Positions 10,701-19,095 of a stretch of DNA of 20,916 nt are shown here, one piece after another. Origin of the DNA: Larix sibirica (taxonomy: Eukaryota; Streptophyta; Pinopsida; Pinales; Pinaceae); assembly GCA_004151065.3 (NCBI GenBank), contig NWUY0300010797.1, forward strand, positions 1 through 20,916, written 5' to 3'. The notes under the pieces are model-generated. The model was given only the letters and a program-made list of their open reading frames with translations. It had not been told where the DNA came from and did no database searches. The stretch's first letter is position 1; the number at the start of each line of letters is the position of its first letter. The position numbers and the translations under genes are program-made.

Positions 10701-13700
10701 TTGCTAATCTCTTCCCAACAGTAATTTAAATTCAAGCATCTCCCTCCACAACTATGTATTTCAAATAATTTTCATTTCGTGTGGGTCTCATATGTATTCA
10801 TACTTTGGCACAAAGTTGAAGGAACCTGCTATTCTAATTTCTAGTACATCACGACACTTGCTTAGCACATGAGACAGCCAAGAGAGTTTTATCCCCATAG
10901 GAATTTACAAATCACTAGTGTTTATCAGATTCAGCCAAGCCAACTTGACTGGGCCATGTTTAACTAGTTTTTGAGCAAAACTGTTCAAAATTCAACCATT
11001 GACTCAGCGGAGTTAGACCAAAATTGATCACTTGGCCCAGTCAAACATGGCGTTGCCGACTTTGATAGGGTTGACTGGGCCACCTACGGGCGGGTCTAGT
11101 CAGCCAAGTCTTGTCATCCAATCAATCTCCTTTTTATCTTTACTTATATTTTACTTCCATTAACTTATAGTAGGGACACCATTTCAGCGTGTTTGATGAT
11201 GAAATCACACCCATCAGACCGCACACAAAGAAAAATAAAAATTGCGGTGGCTTCAACTTTTAGCACATTTAACAACTTTTTCACCATTTCATCACATTTG
11301 CAAAACAGGACCATGTAACCCTTCCACCTGCACCACTTGAGCTGGAATTCTGGGATTCCAAGATTGAAACATAGAAACTAAACTTTTGTAGAGAAGAATC
11401 AAAGAATGGGTAAGGAAGCGTTCATTGGTAATGAGCTTAGCCACCTTGTTACCACACAGGTTTTAAACTTTTAAGTATAATGGATGCATTGCTTGGGATG
11501 ACTACTCAACAATGTACATCAAGACCTTCCACGGAGCCATTGCAGGGCTGTGCCCACAGGGAAAGTTGCATGCAACTATTGCGGGAGGATAATAACAGGA
11601 GAAAGTCGGTTGCATTCTCAACGCTTGCATTTTGTCTTAGAGCTTTGATTTTAGGTATCTCAGAACTTGTAGTTTATGTATCTCAATGAATTTTTCCTAT
11701 TTGCACCATTACATGCAATACAAATCCACAAACTTTGCATATTCAATTTCTAATGGTCTGGATTTATGTTGTGTGTGTGCATGTGTGTTTAGATTTTGAA
11801 TATTTTAAGTTTTTTTATTCAACTGAGGCGTTTAAAGAGTCAATGTCTGGTTCAGATCCAAGTCATAATTTGGGGGCTAACCAATTCCGACCTGAGTCTG
11901 AGTATGGTTCGTTGCAGAGGACAAACTGATGTAATAGGTTTATCAATTGTGCAACTTACATGTAATGAGCAATTTTACTAATGTTGGCATATACAGAGAT
12001 CCAAAACTATACCTTGCACCAACATGATACTAGACAGAGGTTTTATATAACTACCATTGGTACAGAAAATGAATGGTTTGTTTCTAGTAGTTATGTTGAA
12101 CTCAGTTACACTAACACTAAGAGTGCATGAGAGTATTCACCTAGAGTGCATGAGAGTATTCACCTAGAGCACTTCCATTGAGCTTTGGCCAATATTATCG
12201 AATATGGGAACTAATGGTGCATTCATTTTTCCAAAATCCATCAGTCGTGGGAATCATCCAGGGTACTTGATTGAATTTCTTGCTACAATTCATTAGTGGT
12301 GGGAAGTTGGGAACCCTCAATCTTGCTTTTGTGAGAACTTCCATTGAGCTTTGGCCAATATTATCAAATATGGGAACTAATGGTGCACTCACTTTTCCAA
12401 AATCCATTAGTTGTGGGAATCATCCAGGGTACTTGATTGAATTTCTTGCTACAATTCATTAGTGGTGGGAAGTTGGGAACCCTCAATCTTGCTTTTGTGA
12501 GAACCTTTGGTGACATACCATTCAAAAGAATGTTGTTACTAACTGTATAAAGAAACTGTTTACAATGCAACCTTTTTAATCCTATAGATCATTTTGACAT
12601 AGCAGGATAATAAGAATTTTCATATTTATTTATTCTTCAGATATTAATATAAAACATGAAACAGTTAAGTATTGCAGCCTAATTATCATTAAGGAGGAAA
12701 GAAGACGCTTTGTTATGTAAAATGCGTTGTACTTGAGATAGCATGATATTCTAATATTGAGAAAAAGTTCGCAATACAGCTTAAAAGTGAAATCCATTCT
12801 ATATGCTTATGAATCTAAGTTTTAACTAAGGGAAACCGGATACCTAGAAAATGCACCGATGGACATTCAATAGCAGATGAATAAGCAGATTGATTAAAAT
12901 GTAATGATGCTTTGAACTTTGCACCCGAAACAAGTATCACAAATTGAAGTGGTGGTACTGTGGTGAGAGCTAAACCCTGCCAAACAGAAGCCAAAGTTTG
13001 AGGATGCATCCATGTATGTCCTCTCCTCTTTTTAGTTATAGTAAGAACACAGTATTTTCTGGAGAAAAAAGCAAACTTAAAAAATTACCTTTGATTGGAG
13101 ACCTGTGAGAACAGCAGCAAGTTTCGCACCCTAAACAAAATAGTATTAAAATAATAATGACACGACGATTCAATATAGGAAGCGCAAGAACACACGTTTG
13201 CTTTCAATGAACAACAGTGCCTACTGAGCTACCTGAGAAAATCCAAGTAAAGCATGGAAGGGGCCATTTTTTATCATGTACTCTTCTATGAATGACAGGC
13301 ATTCGTCGATGTTCTGATATTCCGTGAATTGCTGCACAATACCAACAGATCAGAGTATAGGATTATTAAAAAGCTCTTCTTAAAGATTGAAGCTTTAGAA
13401 TTTGGGAAGAGGGAAGGTTGAAGTGGTAAAGGAGAAGGAACTTACGGGGTCGAATTGAAACCATTCATAGTAAGGAGGAGGAAAATGGTCTTCCACATCT
13501 GATCTTCCTTGCGCAGGGAATGGTGCATCTAAAAAGCAGAGATCCATTCTCTCCAACACGGATTTTTCCCACTTCCCAACTTGCTTTTGCAGAATGCTTC
13601 CACTCGTCCTGAATCCATGAAGGCACAGCACTCTCACTTTCACCGCCTTCTTAATCTCATTGCATTCCCCTTCTGCTAGACCTTCCCCCTTGCTACCTCC

Positions 13701-13706
13701 TCCCAT
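7706..13706 (-). CDS. FSH1/OVCA2-family serine hydrolase (alpha/beta hydrolase), six exons
   Basis: The gene joins exons 13706-13446, 13331-13233, 13130-13089, 12976-12844, 8079-7978 and 7794-7706, read on the minus strand: 726 bases, 241 residues plus TAA. All introns are GT-AG; introns 1-3 are phase 0 and introns 4-5 phase 1. The start is firm because an in-frame TAG (13709-13707) directly precedes the ATG. Seen motifs: VLCLHGFRTSG at 26-36 (oxyanion loop), DAPFPAQG at 60-67, PPYYEW at 77-82, nucleophile elbow GFSQGA with Ser119, GDKDF with the likely catalytic Asp182, and KGHTVP with His207. The order and length fit the FSH1 serine hydrolases (yeast Fsh1-3, human OVCA2, plant esterase homologues), which are probably carboxylesterases of uncertain natural substrate. 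No signal peptide or membrane segment is evident, so a cytosolic enzyme is likely. The N-terminal 22 residues are Gly/Glu/Lys-rich and the last ten form an atypical tail. The triad and splice sites are intact, so it should be functional. Confidence 0.93.
7978..8079 (-). CDS. Hydrolase exon 5 (residues 179-212, with likely Asp and His of the triad)
   Basis: The acceptor is GCTCCAG before 8079. Two bases complete Gly179, then DKDFLKPHGEELLKSF, VVIRHPKGHTVPRL and one base of Asp213. The donor is GTATG from 7977. Asp182 and His207 are assigned by position in the family. Confidence 0.92.
9121..9260. repeat. 70-bp tandem duplication
   Basis: Positions 9121-9190 and 9191-9260 are identical except for one base (CCAATACTG against CCAAAACTG). 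It is probably a recent local duplication within intron 4. Each unit contains an inverted pair, GGTTGGTAG and near-complement CTACC at its end. Confidence 0.95.
10945..11082. repeat. TTGACTGGGCCA in two direct and one inverted copy
   Basis: The 12-mer occurs at 10945-10956 and 11071-11082 on the plus strand and as its exact complement at 11033-11044. The neighbouring bases are partly shared (CATGTTT and CAAACATGG). The motif contains a TTGAC core, as in WRKY-binding W boxes, but sits in an intron. A small foldback element or old rearrangement is as likely. Confidence 0.8.
12121..12166. repeat. 23-bp tandem duplication
   Basis: GAGTGCATGAGAGTATTCAC plus CTA occurs twice without a mismatch (12121-12143 and 12144-12166). 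It lies directly left of the 166-bp duplication, so this intron segment is prone to duplication. Confidence 0.95.
12171..12502. repeat. 166-bp tandem duplication
   Basis: Unit 1 is 12171-12336 and unit 2 is 12337-12502. I count five differences, all transitions, all in the first 77 bases of the unit. Two of them fall on CpG sites of unit 1 (12199-12200 and 12246-12247). It lies in intron 4 close to exon 4. Minus-strand frames across both units repeat the same peptide but match no family. Confidence 0.95.
12844..12976 (-). CDS. Hydrolase exon 4 (residues 135-178 and first base of 179)
   Basis: The acceptor is TTGGCAG before 12976. The exon encodes LQFVILVSGAKF (a core beta strand) and CPSVHFLG. 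The donor is GTATC from 12843, in phase 1. The next exon lies 4,764 bases away. Confidence 0.92.
13089..13130 (-). CDS. Hydrolase exon 3 (residues 121-134), 42-bp microexon
   Basis: It encodes GAKLAAVLTGLQSK, the nucleophile-elbow helix. The acceptor is TTTAG (13135-13131) and the donor GTAAT (13088-13084). At 14 codons it is too short to stand out as an ORF. Its frame, both splice sites and the family sequence GFSQGA support it. Confidence 0.9.
13233..13331 (-). CDS. Hydrolase exon 2 (residues 88-120)
   Basis: The acceptor is GTGCAG just before 13331 and the donor is GTAGC after 13233. The 99 bases encode FTEYQN, the EEYMIKNGPFHALLGF helix and strand, and catalytic Ser119 of GFSQ. The exon begins and ends in phase 0; the elbow motif is completed by GA of exon 3. 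Confidence 0.92.
13446..13706 (-). CDS. Hydrolase exon 1 (residues 1-87)
   Basis: It encodes the start, the first beta strand with the LCLHGFRTSG loop, and the DAPFPAQG and PPYYEW blocks. It ends after the codon for Pro87 at donor GTAAG (13445-13441), phase 0. The frame stays open into the intron as far as 13395, but that extension has no family match. Confidence 0.93.
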
Positions 13707-14079
13707 CTATTCCAAACTCTATCAAAGTTGTTATGCAGAAATTGAAACTGATTGCACCGCCCAGTAATCTCCAGTATTTTGGTATCAGGCAAATCTAAGA
13801 GAGGAATTCGCTAACTCTCTATCAATCGAAAAGAAAGTACAAATATCTCGCAATTTGATAAGAAATAAATTCAACTTATTTGGGGGAAGACGGAAGCCAA
13901 TTTTGACTGAAACGAGGATTGAGCTCCTCAGATATCTCCATGTGCTAGATGTAAATTGTGTGCGGACATCACATCCACCAAACAAAGTCCTAGTGGAACG
14001 TTGACTGTCTGGCATGGGCAGAGATTGTAGTTGTCCGCGCGATGGTGATCGTAACTTGTAAGCACTCAAGCAGGGTTGG

Positions 14080-14377
14080 AAAACGTTTTATCTAAAATAA
14101 CGCTCAAGGATTATATATCACCAGAGTATCAAAACGTTTTATCTAAAATATCATTCTTCATTAGTTTTGTTAAAGCATTTATCATTTTTTTTAATAAAAT
14201 AATAAAAAAATAAAATATATATATATATTTTTTTAATAATCACTATTAATAGGAATTGGTTATCGATNAATAAAATATTAAAAACATATGCTTATTTTTT
14301 TTATTTTTGGTAATCTACTTTTTCATTTTGTATTTGTCATTTAATAATAAAATATTAAAACATATGCTTATTTTTTT
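14080..14377. repeat. AT-rich flank with two sets of direct repeats
   Basis: AAAACGTTTTATCTAAAATA occurs at 14080-14099 and 14131-14150. A second repeat, AATAAAATATTA then A-run, CATATGCTTA and T-run, occurs at 14269-14300 and 14346-14377. Between them are an AT dinucleotide run (about 14214-14228) and an undetermined base N at 14268. No gene is present. Confidence 0.85.
14111..14117 (-). promoter_or_regulatory. Candidate TATA box of the hydrolase gene
   Basis: TATATAA on the minus strand lies about 405 bases upstream of the ATG, implying a 5' UTR of roughly 370 bases. It sits between two copies of a 20-bp direct repeat (14080-14099 and 14131-14150). The surrounding DNA is AT-rich, so a chance match is possible. 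Confidence 0.2.
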
Positions 14378-14720
14378 ACTTTTCATGAGAAAAATAGTAT
14401 AAGGAATTAAATATCGATCATGGAGTCTACCTATGAATAAATGCCACAATCAAGTTATTAAAGAGCATCAAAGTTGTGTTGGTTTTCCTCACACTATATA
14501 TTGAATTCCCCATTAATATCAAAGCTTTAAATATGTTTGCCCTCATTGTCATGTTTATCAATGGTGAACCTCAATGTCCTTTAGGATGGTCCTCTCCAAA
14601 GTCTTCCTTAATGAACTACAATTTCAGTAACACCATCTTCGTGGAGTAATCCCCTGAAGTTTCACATGTCATGCAAATCCATGACAGAATCAACTTTGCT
14701 ACATTGAACCTCACAATATT

Positions 14721-14796
14721 GTTTGTTCCTAGTAGGTCAAAAAGTTAAGAGCCAAGTTGTTTGTTCCTAGTAGGTCAAAAAGTTAGGAGCCAAGTT
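14721..14796. repeat. 38-bp tandem duplication
   Basis: Units 14721-14758 and 14759-14796 (beginning GTTTGTTCCTAGTAGGTC) differ at one base (AAGA against AGGA). No function is evident. Confidence 0.93.
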
Positions 14797-14799
14797 GTT

Positions 14800-16700
14800 T
14801 GGCAGTTGGCTTCTCAAAAATGCTAATGGTCATACAAAATAGTAGATGTAACTTGTAAGGCAAATCATGCAAGTGGTTGGTGTTCTAGTGCAAATTCAAA
14901 ATTGGGATAATTAATATGCCGATAAACAACCATTAAAATTCATTTTTAATGTAATTTAATATCATTTTCATTGTTTACCTACTTCCCAGTTTTCACGACT
15001 ACATGGGAATTTATATGGAGCTCATTGTAGCCTATAATATGTATATCGTGCCCTTGACCAAAGAAACTACCATGGTATGGCTTCTTCAAGTTGTAATAGT
15101 TCATTTGGATGCACAAAGTTCATATTGATTGTTGTCTATGAGAATATGGGAATACGAGTTCAATGAATATATTCATCATGCGAGTCTTGTTGAAGGAAAA
15201 CCAATGATGCATATTAAATATGTTTCTACACATCCTCTCTTTTAATTATATGGTTCCTTCCAATTCTAAAGTTCGGCTACTCCCAATGAAGATTACTCCC
15301 AATGAAGATTAGTGATATCTTACATTAATAATACTTCACTCTACATTTATGTCTTGGCATTATAATTATTGATACATGTATCAATAAAAATAATGACATT
15401 CTCAAAAACATGTTAACCTTAAAATTGACGTTTTGGACTATCATCTGACCATTTAGTGAAACGGTTACCAAAAAAACTAACCTTATTTGATGGGAAAAAT
15501 GCCCCATGACAAGCATTTTCCCCATCAAATTCCAGATTGTAAGTGTAAGACTATACATAAATTACTTTTTGCCTAACTTAATAAATTTACGAAATCACTA
15601 TTTAATGTGGAAAAATTTGAAATTATGTAAGAGTTTTGTTGAAGTTATAACAATACATGGGTAGGAGATTAAATTGCAACTACATTCTATAATTTAGACT
15701 TTATATATGGGTTAAAAGGTTAGTTGTTCCTTCATACCACATGACCTCTCTTTAGTAGCCTGACCATAGGAGATATTAAGTATTTAGGCAATACTAGTGC
15801 GCTAGTGCAAAATGACATTTTTTACCACGCGATAAAAAAAGTTAGTCACGACATTTTTATAAGCTAAATACTATCAAATTTAAACAATTTTAAGTGTCAT
15901 TGCTATAAATGACAAACCTAAACTACTAACCTAGTCAGGGATAAACATATAAAACCAAATAATTATTATGTGAATATAAATTATGTTCTTATAAATCATT
16001 TTACATTAGTTTTGTACATTAATGTAATATTCAAAATTAATACAATTTGTTAGAAAAGTAGCACCAAAATTACACTGGGGAGTTTGTAGTTATTATGATT
16101 GATTGGTAGTAGCAATCTAGAGGGATGAACGTGCTTATATGGAGATCATAGATTAGATATATATGTGAGTTGCACCTAATTTTTATAAGGTTCGGGAATG
16201 TGCAAGCTTATGAGAGTGTTCCACTATGTTATTTGTTGTGAATGGACATTATGTGAATAATGAGATAATTTTACATGATTCCAATTCTTATATAGACCTC
16301 TCACAACCCACTATGCATCTTCGTTATACCTAGTTTACTATTACATTAATTTCATGACCAACTATATTAATATGATTCATTAAGTTATACTTATGAGTGT
16401 TATGTACTATATATATTCATTGCCTCGCCTTGTCTTATTTTACCATCATTTTGATCATTTCCTCTACATTATTTATATATCCTTATTATAACTATGATGA
16501 ATATACATAGACAATTTTTTTATGTATACTCATAAGAACTATATTAACATATAATTTATATATCATACACATGTAACTATATTATTAACATATAAGCTAT
16601 AAAGCTTATATATTATACAACTATATATTATATAACTATAACTACATATTATACACATATGACTATATATAATAATAATAACAAAATAAAAATAAAAACC
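14800..16700. other. Unassigned AT-rich intergenic stretch
   Basis: No gene, RNA or known element was recognised on either strand. It includes a 16-bp perfect tandem duplication (ACTCCCAATGAAGATT, 15279-15294 and 15295-15310) and a short interrupted palindrome ACTAG-TGCG-CTAGT (15793-15806). A TATA-rich tract of overlapping TATAT, ATTATA and ACTATA words covers about 16480-16680. The 77-codon minus-strand frame at 15325-15558 has no motif. Confidence 0.5.
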
Positions 16701-16770
16701 TGAAATTACATACAACAAAACACAAAAAATGCAATCACCATCCAGTTCGTGTGTAAGTGAAAGTGGGCAA

Positions 16771-17310
16771 GGCTATGGTGTCTGCATGTAACCCTAAATC
16801 ACCTGTGTCATGGTTGTGTAGCAATGGAACTGCTTTGATCTACTAACACAATTGAGTGGTTTTGGGTGGGAAGGGGTCGACTTGAGAGGCAATTATTTTT
16901 TCGTAAAGTGGTCATGGCCATGGCCATGAAACTCTGAACCTCTCAAGCTATGGGTGTGTAACAGTGGTTTTGGTTTGATTTTCTAATGAAATTGAGGGGT
17001 TTTTGGTGGGAAGTGGTTGGCCTAATAGTAAATTGGTCGCACATGAAGTGGGCATGACCATGGCCATGAAACCCTAAACCTCTTACGCAATGGGTTTGTA
17101 ACAATGGTTCTGGTTCAATTTTCTAATAAAATTAAGAGGTGTTTGGTCGGAAATGATCAACCTAAGCGGCAATTGGTCACTAATGAAGAGGGAATGGCCA
17201 TGGCCAGGAAATTTTGAACCTCTTAGTCTATGGTTGTGTAGCAGTGGTTTTGGTTTGATTTTCGAATGAAATCGAGGGACTTTCAGTGAGAAGGTGTCGG
17301 TCTCATTGGT
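16771..17310. repeat. 140-bp tandem array, four diverged copies
   Basis: Copies begin at 16771, 16911, 17051 and 17191 with an exact 140-base spacing; the last is partial (to about 17310). Shared blocks include CATGGCCATGG..ATGAAAC, CTATGGTTGTGTAGCAGTGG, TTTTGGTTTGATTTTC, AATGAAATTGAGG and AATTGGTC. Copy 1 is the most diverged at its start. Because 140 is not a multiple of three, the array cannot encode a protein repeat in one frame; the 140-codon minus-strand frame crossing it (17083-17505) is therefore probably incidental. Confidence 0.88.
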
Positions 17311-17346
17311 TCTTTCCATTGGATTCTTTGAAGTGAGTGTGATCTG

Positions 17347-17381
17347 ATGTATGTATGTATATATATATATATATATATATA
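17347..17381. repeat. (GTAT)n/(AT)n microsatellite
   Basis: ATGTATGTATGT passes into an uninterrupted AT dinucleotide run ending in TATAGC. It is a simple sequence, just past the 140-bp array. Confidence 0.95.
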
Positions 17382-18006
17382 GCTTGCATGGACATAACAT
17401 GGAAGCTTCTCGAAAGGTGGATGAAGAATTCAATATTGGAGGCATCAGAGAAGAATTCCCCTTCATTTGATTGCTCAGATATTTGGCATGTTCAATTTCT
17501 TTCACAATGTGTCCTCTTTGTTGAATTTAAGTCTTTTAATAGTTGAACCTATTCTTTAGGAGACACGTGCTTGATGACAGTAGTAATAAACCTTAACTTA
17601 TAGGTTGTCCTCTTTCCCAATTCTATATATTTTGGTAGTTTACGCTTCAACAACAATGTTAGAACTGCTAAGAGAAACATGTTTCTTGAAAGGAGTTAAA
17701 GTAAAGTAAATTTAATGCAATTAAAAAATAGATATTCACACATCATCTAATTCTCATTACAACCCAACTTGTCGCTAATTATCATACCCATGTCACATGG
17801 GTCAAACAATCTTCAACCCATGTTTGATTTCTTTTTTTTAACTCTTTTACAAAAACAGATAAAAAATGGAACATTTAAGGACACTTTTAGGTCTAGTTTG
17901 CATATCCATGGCATAGGTGTAATGTAATAGTTATGCTACCTTAACTTTCTAGGATGGATGGACTCGTTTCCATATTTTGCTAGAAAATAAAGTTGCATCC
18001 TTATCA
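17382..18006. other. Unassigned stretch left of the CACTA-like end
   Basis: No gene is recognised. A near-perfect palindrome ACCCATGT-C-ACATGGGT lies at 17786-17802. The stretch ends with TCA (18004-18006), which could be the three-base target duplication of the transposon that starts at 18007. Confidence 0.45.
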
Positions 18007-18640
18007 CACTACAAGGAAAAGGCCCTGTAGCGGAGGTTATAGCGTAAGCTCCTCACAAAAGAGCCCAAATATCTGTTTCTAGCGGAGGTGAGCGGCCGAA
18101 GGTTTTAGCAGAAGTTTTTATTTCGGTGCGCTTTCAACATAATCGCACCGGTGCGCCTCTACCCTATACTCACAGGTGTGTTCACATGTGCGTCCTAATT
18201 TGTCGCACCACAACCCAAAAACATCTTTACCAAACCAAAATAATTTCCAAATAACAATAGCGGTGCATTAAATCACATAAACCCGCACCAGTGCGTTACA
18301 TAGAAGCAATCGCACCACCAACTTTTTTATTTAAGAAATAAAATATTTTAGTATAAAACTAAACACAATGCATTCATTAACGATAATCAACCCAGTCCGT
18401 TTCATTAAACATGAACGCACTGGACATTATTTTATAATCTATTTTAAAAAGATATATCTCGAAAGTCTACAATGGTGCGTCCTTAGTTAAACACACCGGT
18501 GTGTTCCCAAGACCATAATGCACCAACATTCGATTTATCAAAAATTAAAAAAATATAATTTATAAGCGAAAAAATATTTTAAAACCATTCCCGATGCGCT
18601 AACTAATCTTTATGCACAGGTGTGTTCTTATAAAAAAAAT

Positions 18641-18829
18641 GCACCGGAGAGCATTTTATTAAAAAAATATTTTATTTTAACATCGGCTAATTCTGGTGCA
18701 TGCGACCTTGAATCGCACCGGTGCGTGTAGAGAAATACAAAGCACCGGAAAGCATTTTATTAAAAAAAATTATTTTATTTTTACATCGACTAATTCCAAT
18801 GCATGTGACTTTGGATCACACCAGTACGT
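18641..18829. repeat. About 101-bp tandem duplication within the subterminal array
   Basis: GCACCGGAGAGCATTTTATT at 18641 and GCACCGGAAAGCATTTTATT at 18742 start two copies. Both run through an A/T tract, ATCGGCTAATTC or ATCGACTAATTC, and a motif GCACCGGTGCGT (copy 1) or ACACCAGTACGT (copy 2). Copy 2 has lost most CpGs of copy 1. So one copy decayed faster or the duplication is old. Confidence 0.85.
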
Positions 18830-19013
18830 CCTAACATTGAATGCAACGGTGCAGGTTTTAATAAAAAAAATTACTACGGTCGAAAAATCATTTTTACCCA
18901 CCTTTAGTGCATTTGAGCCCCTTTGCATCGGTGCCACCCTTCACCTACCTGGATGCCTTGACATTCATGGTCCATGTGGATGAATCGTTGTATTCTATTG
19001 GCAGTTCAGTTCG

Positions 19014-19049
19014 TTTGAATTTTTCCAAATCGTTTTGGAAAAATTCAAA
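19014..19049. repeat. Perfect inverted repeat, 16-bp arms, 4-base loop
   Basis: TTTGAATTTTTCCAAA (19014-19029), loop TCGT, then TTTGGAAAAATTCAAA (19034-19049). The arms are exact complements. It ends 19 bases before the ATG at 19069, so it would fold in the leader of any transcript starting upstream. Confidence 0.93.
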
Positions 19050-19068
19050 TTTACCATACATTACCAAT

Positions 19069-19095
19069 ATGCCTCCCCGACGCTCCGTTCAACAG
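19069..19095 (+). CDS. Candidate first coding exon inside the CACTA-like element
   Basis: ATG followed by PPRRSVQQ ends at CAG, then a good donor GTAAAATG. A short basic N-terminus spliced to distant exons would suit a transposon gene. No acceptor or next exon is proven; the Arg/Glu-rich frame at 20309 is a possible partner. The nine codons alone have little coding weight. Confidence 0.25.

Larger units (their letters stand above)
8080..12843 (-). other. Intron 4 of the hydrolase gene, 4,764 bp
   Basis: The intron is bounded by donor GTATC (12843) and acceptor CCAG (8080), and is over 25 times longer than the other four (114, 102, 112 and 183 bases). It contains no recognised gene. Contents seen: tandem duplications at 9121-9260, 12121-12166 and 12171-12502, a (TGT)n run at 9745-9760 inside a Val/Ala/Thr-biased simple-sequence stretch (to about 9950), and a repeated 12-mer at 10945-11082. 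The open frames inside have no known domains. Very long introns filled with repeats are common in conifers and their relatives. Confidence 0.88.

Noticed and set aside
11735-11981. Overlapping plus-strand frames in intron 4 (SMSGSDPSHNLGANQF...)
   Set aside because: No recognisable domain, wrong strand for the host gene and no splice support.
12195-12570. Two minus-strand frames repeating the same peptide (TKARLRVPNFPPL...)
   Set aside because: They arise from the 166-bp DNA duplication inside an intron and match no family.
13785-14069. 94-codon minus-strand frame upstream of the hydrolase ATG
   Set aside because: No known domain, not in frame with exon 1 and separated from it by a stop; probably 5' UTR or promoter sequence.
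17083-17505. 140-codon minus-strand frame
   Set aside because: It crosses the 140-bp tandem array and the AT microsatellite; the repeat unit is not a multiple of three and no domain is visible.
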